From NCBI GenBank assembly GCA_016301965.1, contig JAEDOO010000085.1:1-8205 (forward strand): 8,205 bases of DNA, written 5' to 3'. A program made the position numbers and the translations under genes. The stretch is from Lachnospiraceae bacterium (lineage in GTDB: Bacteria > Bacillota > Clostridia > Lachnospirales > Lachnospiraceae). This document shows positions 5,815 through 8,205 of the stretch, piece after piece. Position 1 is the first letter of the stretch; each line of letters begins with the position of its first letter. The notes under the pieces are model-generated. The model had not been told where the DNA came from. It was given only the letters and a program-made list of their open reading frames with translations, and did no database searches.

Positions 5815-6420
5815 GACAGAACGCCGGGACGCTATATTTTTGAAACCCGGGATCTGGTGATCGGTTATGACGAACCGCTGTCTTCCCCGCTGAATATGCA
5901 GATGGAGCGTGGGGAAAAAATAGTACTGACCGGATCTAACGGAATCGGAAAGACTACGCTTCTCAAGAGTCTTCTTGGTTTGATTCCGGCACTTTCCGGA
6001 ACAGTAGAGCAAGGCGAGTTTCTGCAGATCGGTTACTTTGAGCAGGAGATGGACCAGAGTATCGATACCACCTGTATTGAGGAGATGTGGAAAGAATTTC
6101 CGGGATTTTCTCAGTATGAGGTGCGGGCGGCGCTGGCAAAATGCGGTCTTACGACTAAGCATATTGAGAGCAAGGTGAAAGTATTGAGCGGTGGAGAGCA
6201 GGCCAAGGTACGCCTTTGTAAGCTGATCAATCGGGAAAACAATGTTCTGGTACTGGACGAGCCCACCAACCACCTGGATGTGGATGCCAAGGATGAACTG
6301 AAGCGGGCATTGAAAGCGTATAAAGGCAGCATTTTGATGGTATGCCATGAACCGGAATTTTATGATGACCTGGCCACCAGAGTCGTGGACTGTACAAAAT
6401 GGACCACGAGACTGTATTAA
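5815..6420 (+). pseudogene. ABC-F ATPase, second nucleotide-binding domain only (N-terminally truncated)
   Basis: ABC-F proteins are soluble tandem ATPases that act on ribosomes, some giving antibiotic resistance. Here the second domain is complete: Walker A GSNGIGKTT (5932-5958), Q-loop GYFEQEM, signature LSGGEQ (6184-6201), Walker B with VLVLDEPTNHLD (6244-6279), the switch histidine (6346-6348) and a natural C-terminus. Similarity begins with RTPGRYIFETRDL, the end of the usual interdomain linker. Full members have about 510-530 residues, but only about 200 remain. The first ATPase domain and most of the linker are missing. In frame, upstream, there is only the 18-bp repeat back to a stop at 5665-5667, with no ATG. 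The first candidate start is GTG 5857, which lacks a ribosome binding site and would cut off the first strand of the domain. A remnant of a deletion is most likely. A half-size protein made from an unseen start cannot be excluded, because the domain itself shows no damage. Confidence 0.75.
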
Positions 6421-6541
6421 GCATAAACTTTCTGTACACAATGCAGGCAAAAACAAGTACAACGCAAGAGAAAAAACACCCTGAAAACAGGGAAACTTTG
6501 TCTTTCCATGCAGATATATGGGTGAATTCTTCCACATACTG

Positions 6542-6570
6542 TTTACTAAAATTATTTAACGTGTTAAAAT
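6542..6570 (+). promoter_or_regulatory. Promoter and putative operator of the TrpR-like gene
   Basis: TTTACT (6542-6547) and TAAAAT (6565-6570) are 17 bases apart, and TG at 6562-6563 makes an extended -10. TTTAAC (6555-6560) and GTTAAA (6563-6568) form a 6-bp inverted repeat with a 2-base centre that covers the -10. A regulator bound there would block RNA polymerase. A small hairpin, CCGTA/TACGG (6581-6595), lies in the leader. Confidence 0.6.
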
Positions 6571-6630
6571 AAAAAACAGACCGTAGCTTTTACGGATAGA
6601 AAAAGTAATGTAGGGGCGGGGAACAGATAT

Positions 6631-6924
6631 ATGGCAAAAATAATTAAAAAAGAACGTTTCCGGGAGATGTACGAGGCGATCTTAAAGCTTAAGGATGTGG
6701 ATGAATGTATTTCGTTTTTTGAAGATCTTTGTTCACCCACGGAGCTGTCTGCTATGGAACAGCGGTATGAAGTGATGAGCCTTCTCCTTCAGGATAAGGT
6801 GTATCTGGAGATCCTGGAAAAGACCAGTGCCAGCACCGCAACCATCAGTCGTGTAAAACGTGTGATGGATTATGGTACCGGCTGCATGCCGAGGATCATT
6901 CAGGAGATGAAGCAGGAACAATAA
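6631..6924 (+). CDS. TrpR-related DNA-binding regulator, YerC/YecD family
   Basis: This 97-residue, all-helical protein has the size and layout of the Trp repressor family as found in Firmicutes (YerC/YecD). The conserved centre is FFEDLCSPTELSAMEQRYEVM (about residues 30-50), followed by the helix-turn-helix TSASTATISRVKRVMDYG (64-81), which corresponds to the DNA-reading motif of TrpR. The C-terminal segment GCMPRIIQEM follows. Such proteins bind DNA as dimers. The ligand is not visible in the sequence. Amino-acid sensing is likely by family, and some Firmicutes members have been predicted to control histidine genes, but no amino-acid gene lies in this window. The palindrome over its own -10 suggests autoregulation. 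The start at 6631 is supported by a G-rich site (AGGGGCGGGGA, 6612-6622). It may share a transcript with the nudC gene 137 bases downstream. Confidence 0.9.
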   Translation: MAKIIKKERFREMYEAILKLKDVDECISFFEDLCSPTELSAMEQRYEVMSLLLQDKVYLEILEKTSASTATISRVKRVMDYGTGCMPRIIQEMKQEQ

Positions 6925-6933
6925 TTGAGAAAT

Positions 6934-6968
6934 TGACAGGCTGTCACAAATGATGTGGCAGCCTGTCA
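6934..6968 (+). other. Strong hairpin between the TrpR-like gene and nudC
   Basis: TGACAGGCTG...CAGCCTGTCA with the inner CACA/TGTG gives a 15-bp stem (6934-6948 with 6954-6968, one G-T) around the loop AATGA, 10 bases past the stop. No T-run follows, so it is not a canonical terminator. It may be an incomplete terminator or an mRNA 3'-end stabiliser. The TTGACA inside it (6933-6938) has no -10 at a suitable distance. Confidence 0.65.
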
Positions 6969-7061
6969 TGATATACAGGAGAAAAGGTTAAGTCGTGCTG
7001 TAAATAATAAAAGCAGCAGCGAAAATATCCAAGCAGGCAATAAAAAACAGGAGGAACGGCA

Positions 7062-7889
7062 ATGATACATGAAATTGCTCCGGATATACTGGACAATCAG
7101 TTCAGAAGAGAAAAAATACAAAAAGAGAGTAAGGTAATGATTTTTTTTGAAGGAAGATTACTTCTTTCTGTGAGGGATGGGCTAATCTGCTATCCCCGTT
7201 ATGCACAGGTGTCGGAAAAAATCGGCCGTCATGTCTATCTCTTTTCTGTAAGTGGACAGGACTATTTTCTGGCAGAGCCGCTGTGCCCAGAGACAGAATA
7301 CGAGGGATTTAAGGCGGTGACGGCGATCCAGCTCAGAGATAAGCAGCCGGTCAGTGAGACTTTTGCGGGAATGACGGCACTGCATCTGTATCGCTGGTAC
7401 CGCTCTGTCCAGTTTTGCGGCTGCTGCGGAAAGCCATCGATGCATGATGAAAGTCAGAGAATGATGCGCTGTCCCTCCTGCGGCAACCTGATGTTTCCAA
7501 AGATTTCTCCGGCAATTATCGTGGCAGTGACAGACGGAGAGAGACTTTTGCTGACAAAGTATGCCGGAAGAAAAACAGCGGCCTATGCGCTGGTTGCCGG
7601 ATTTGTAGAAATTGGGGAAACGGCAGAAGAATGTGTGGCCAGAGAGGTTTTTGAGGAGACGGGGCTGCATGTGCAGGATATTCGTTATTACGGCAGTCAG
7701 CCCTGGGGCTTTGACGGGAATCTGATGCTGGGATATACGGCCCGGCTTGACGGTACCCATGAGATCTCTCTGGATCAGACAGAGCTTGCTACGGCAGTGT
7801 GGCTTACTCCCGGGGAAATTCCGGATATTCCAGACTATTCCAGTCTTACGCGGGAGATGATCCGCCGGTTTAAACACCATTGTCTGTAA
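7062..7889 (+). CDS. nudC: NADH pyrophosphatase / NAD-capped RNA decapping Nudix hydrolase (NudC)
   Basis: This 275-residue cytoplasmic enzyme has the NudC layout: an N-terminal domain (about 1-110), a zinc ribbon with C119, C122, C137 and C140, then a Nudix domain. The Nudix box runs from G180 to L202 with all key residues: E186, R194, E195, E198, E199 and G201. The NudC hallmark after the box appears as SQPWGFDGN (212-220), a variant of the SQPWPFP motif that separates this subfamily from other Nudix enzymes. Known activity is hydrolysis of NADH to NMNH and AMP, and removal of the NAD cap from RNA 5' ends. Length is close to the 257 residues of the Escherichia coli enzyme. AGGAGG at 7049-7054, 7 bases from ATG 7062, fixes the start. 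No clear promoter is visible between it and the TrpR-like gene, so co-transcription is possible. It converges on gdhA. Confidence 0.93.
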   Translation: MIHEIAPDILDNQFRREKIQKESKVMIFFEGRLLLSVRDGLICYPRYAQVSEKIGRHVYLFSVSGQDYFLAEPLCPETEYEGFKAVTAIQLRDKQPVSETFAGMTALHLYRWYRSVQFCGCCGKPSMHDESQRMMRCPSCGNLMFPKISPAIIVAVTDGERLLLTKYAGRKTAAYALVAGFVEIGETAEECVAREVFEETGLHVQDIRYYGSQPWGFDGNLMLGYTARLDGTHEISLDQTELATAVWLTPGEIPDIPDYSSLTREMIRRFKHHCL

Positions 7890-7908
7890 AAGGATATATA
7901 GTATATGT

Positions 7909-7962
7909 AAAAAAGGGAGCGCTGCTTTACAGATGATTACTCATCCATTTTGCAGCGCTCCC
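7909..7962 (-). terminator. Terminator of gdhA, in the gap between convergent genes
   Basis: GGGAGCGCTGC (7915-7925) and GCAGCGCTCCC (7952-7962) form a perfect 11-bp stem, with an inner GATGA/TCATC stem (7932-7936, 7941-7945). On the minus strand it is followed by six U (complement of A 7909-7914); on the plus strand no U-tract follows. It is therefore a good terminator for gdhA and at most a partial one for nudC, 25 bases past the nudC stop. Confidence 0.85.
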
Positions 7963-7983
7963 TGCCATTACGAAAGTAAAAGA

Positions 7984-8205
7984 TTAGCAGATGCCCTGTG
8001 CCAGCATAGCATCAGCAACCTTCTCAAAACCGGCGATATTAGCACCAGCTACATAGTTGCCTTCCATGCCATAGCGTTTAGCGGCATCGTCAATGTTGTG
8101 GTAAATGTTAACCATGATGTTTTTCAGCTTAGCGTCAACCTCTTCGAATGTCCAGCTCAGACGCTCGGAGTTCTGGCTCATCTCCAGTGCGGAAGTAGCT
8201 ACGCC
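7984..8205 (-). CDS. gdhA: NADP-specific glutamate dehydrogenase, C-terminal end (partial)
   Basis: The gene runs in from the right edge on the minus strand, and the last 73 codons plus TAA (7986-7984) are present. The frame is open through 8205, adding GVATSALE ahead of the first visible methionine. The tail matches hexameric NADP-dependent glutamate dehydrogenases: ATSALEMSQNSERLSWTFEE, then MVNIYHNIDDAAKRYG, and the characteristic ending YVAGANIAGFEKVADAMLAQ. The enzyme makes glutamate from 2-oxoglutarate and ammonia with NADPH in the cytoplasm. Catalytic and nucleotide-binding parts lie outside the window, so intactness cannot be judged. It ends 94 bases from the nudC stop, tail to tail, with its terminator between. 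Confidence 0.93.
   Translation of the reverse strand, partial: GVATSALEMSQNSERLSWTFEEVDAKLKNIMVNIYHNIDDAAKRYGMEGNYVAGANIAGFEKVADAMLAQGIC

Noticed and set aside
5499..5843. Lysine-rich 114-residue frame through the 18-bp repeat
   Set aside because: It starts at a GTG inside the repeat array, is low-complexity, and overlaps the start of the ABC-F similarity in another frame.
6471..6492. Short hairpin CCCTG-AAAA-CAGGG that on the minus strand is followed by a U-tract
   Set aside because: The stem is only 5 bp and no minus-strand gene lies upstream of it. On the plus strand it has no U-tract.
5566..6537. Long minus-strand frame opposite the ABC-F fragment
   Set aside because: It is antisense to well-conserved ATPase motifs and contains cysteine/tryptophan repeats that mirror the 18-bp array.
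6933..6938. Perfect TTGACA as a -35 for nudC
   Set aside because: No -10-like sequence lies 15-19 bases downstream, and the hexamer is part of the hairpin.

Overview
The window looks like chromosomal DNA from a gut Clostridia of the Lachnospiraceae type. Supporting signs are strong AGGAGG-like ribosome binding sites, U-tract terminators, moderate GC, and gene families common in that group: a cytidylate kinase-like protein, a TrpR-like YerC/YecD regulator, an NADP-type glutamate dehydrogenase and a Tet(M)-like GTPase carrying a NYN domain. This assignment comes from protein resemblance alone. No phage, transposase or CRISPR array is visible.

Layout, left to right. (1) The last codons of an unidentified gene lie at 2-43, followed by a cytidylate kinase-like protein (61-672) that ends at a long hairpin terminator (763-810). 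(2) An extended -10 promoter with a dyad across it (864-897) drives a 942-residue protein (936-3764). This protein joins a complete Tet(M)/EF-G-like translational GTPase to a C-terminal YacP/Rae1-type NYN ribonuclease domain. (3) A promoter (3808-3836) leads into an RNA that matches the NiCo (czcD) cobalt/nickel riboswitch (3879-3967). It overlaps a strong intrinsic terminator (3951-4001) and precedes a cation diffusion facilitator exporter (4076-4987), which has its own terminator (5073-5132).

(4) From 5133 to about 5694 I find no convincing gene. The stretch holds an array of degenerate repeats of about 61 bp, in two alternating forms, each bounded by ACATCC...GGATGT. Six copies of an 18-bp repeat follow (5695-5802) and run straight into the second ATPase half of an ABC-F protein (about 5815-6420). 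That ABC-F fragment has no first domain and no usable start, so it is probably a remnant. (5) A TrpR-family regulator (6631-6924) sits behind a promoter whose -10 is covered by a palindrome, suggesting autoregulation. (6) A NudC-type NADH pyrophosphatase / RNA NAD-decapping enzyme (7062-7889) converges on the 3' end of gdhA (7984-8205, minus strand). The hairpin between them carries its U-tract on the gdhA side.

The most notable items are the GTPase-NYN fusion, which combines two modules each known to act at the ribosomal A site; the metal riboswitch-exporter pair; and the unexplained repeat array next to the broken ABC-F gene. Everything was read by eye. Folding, homology and covariance searches were not run.
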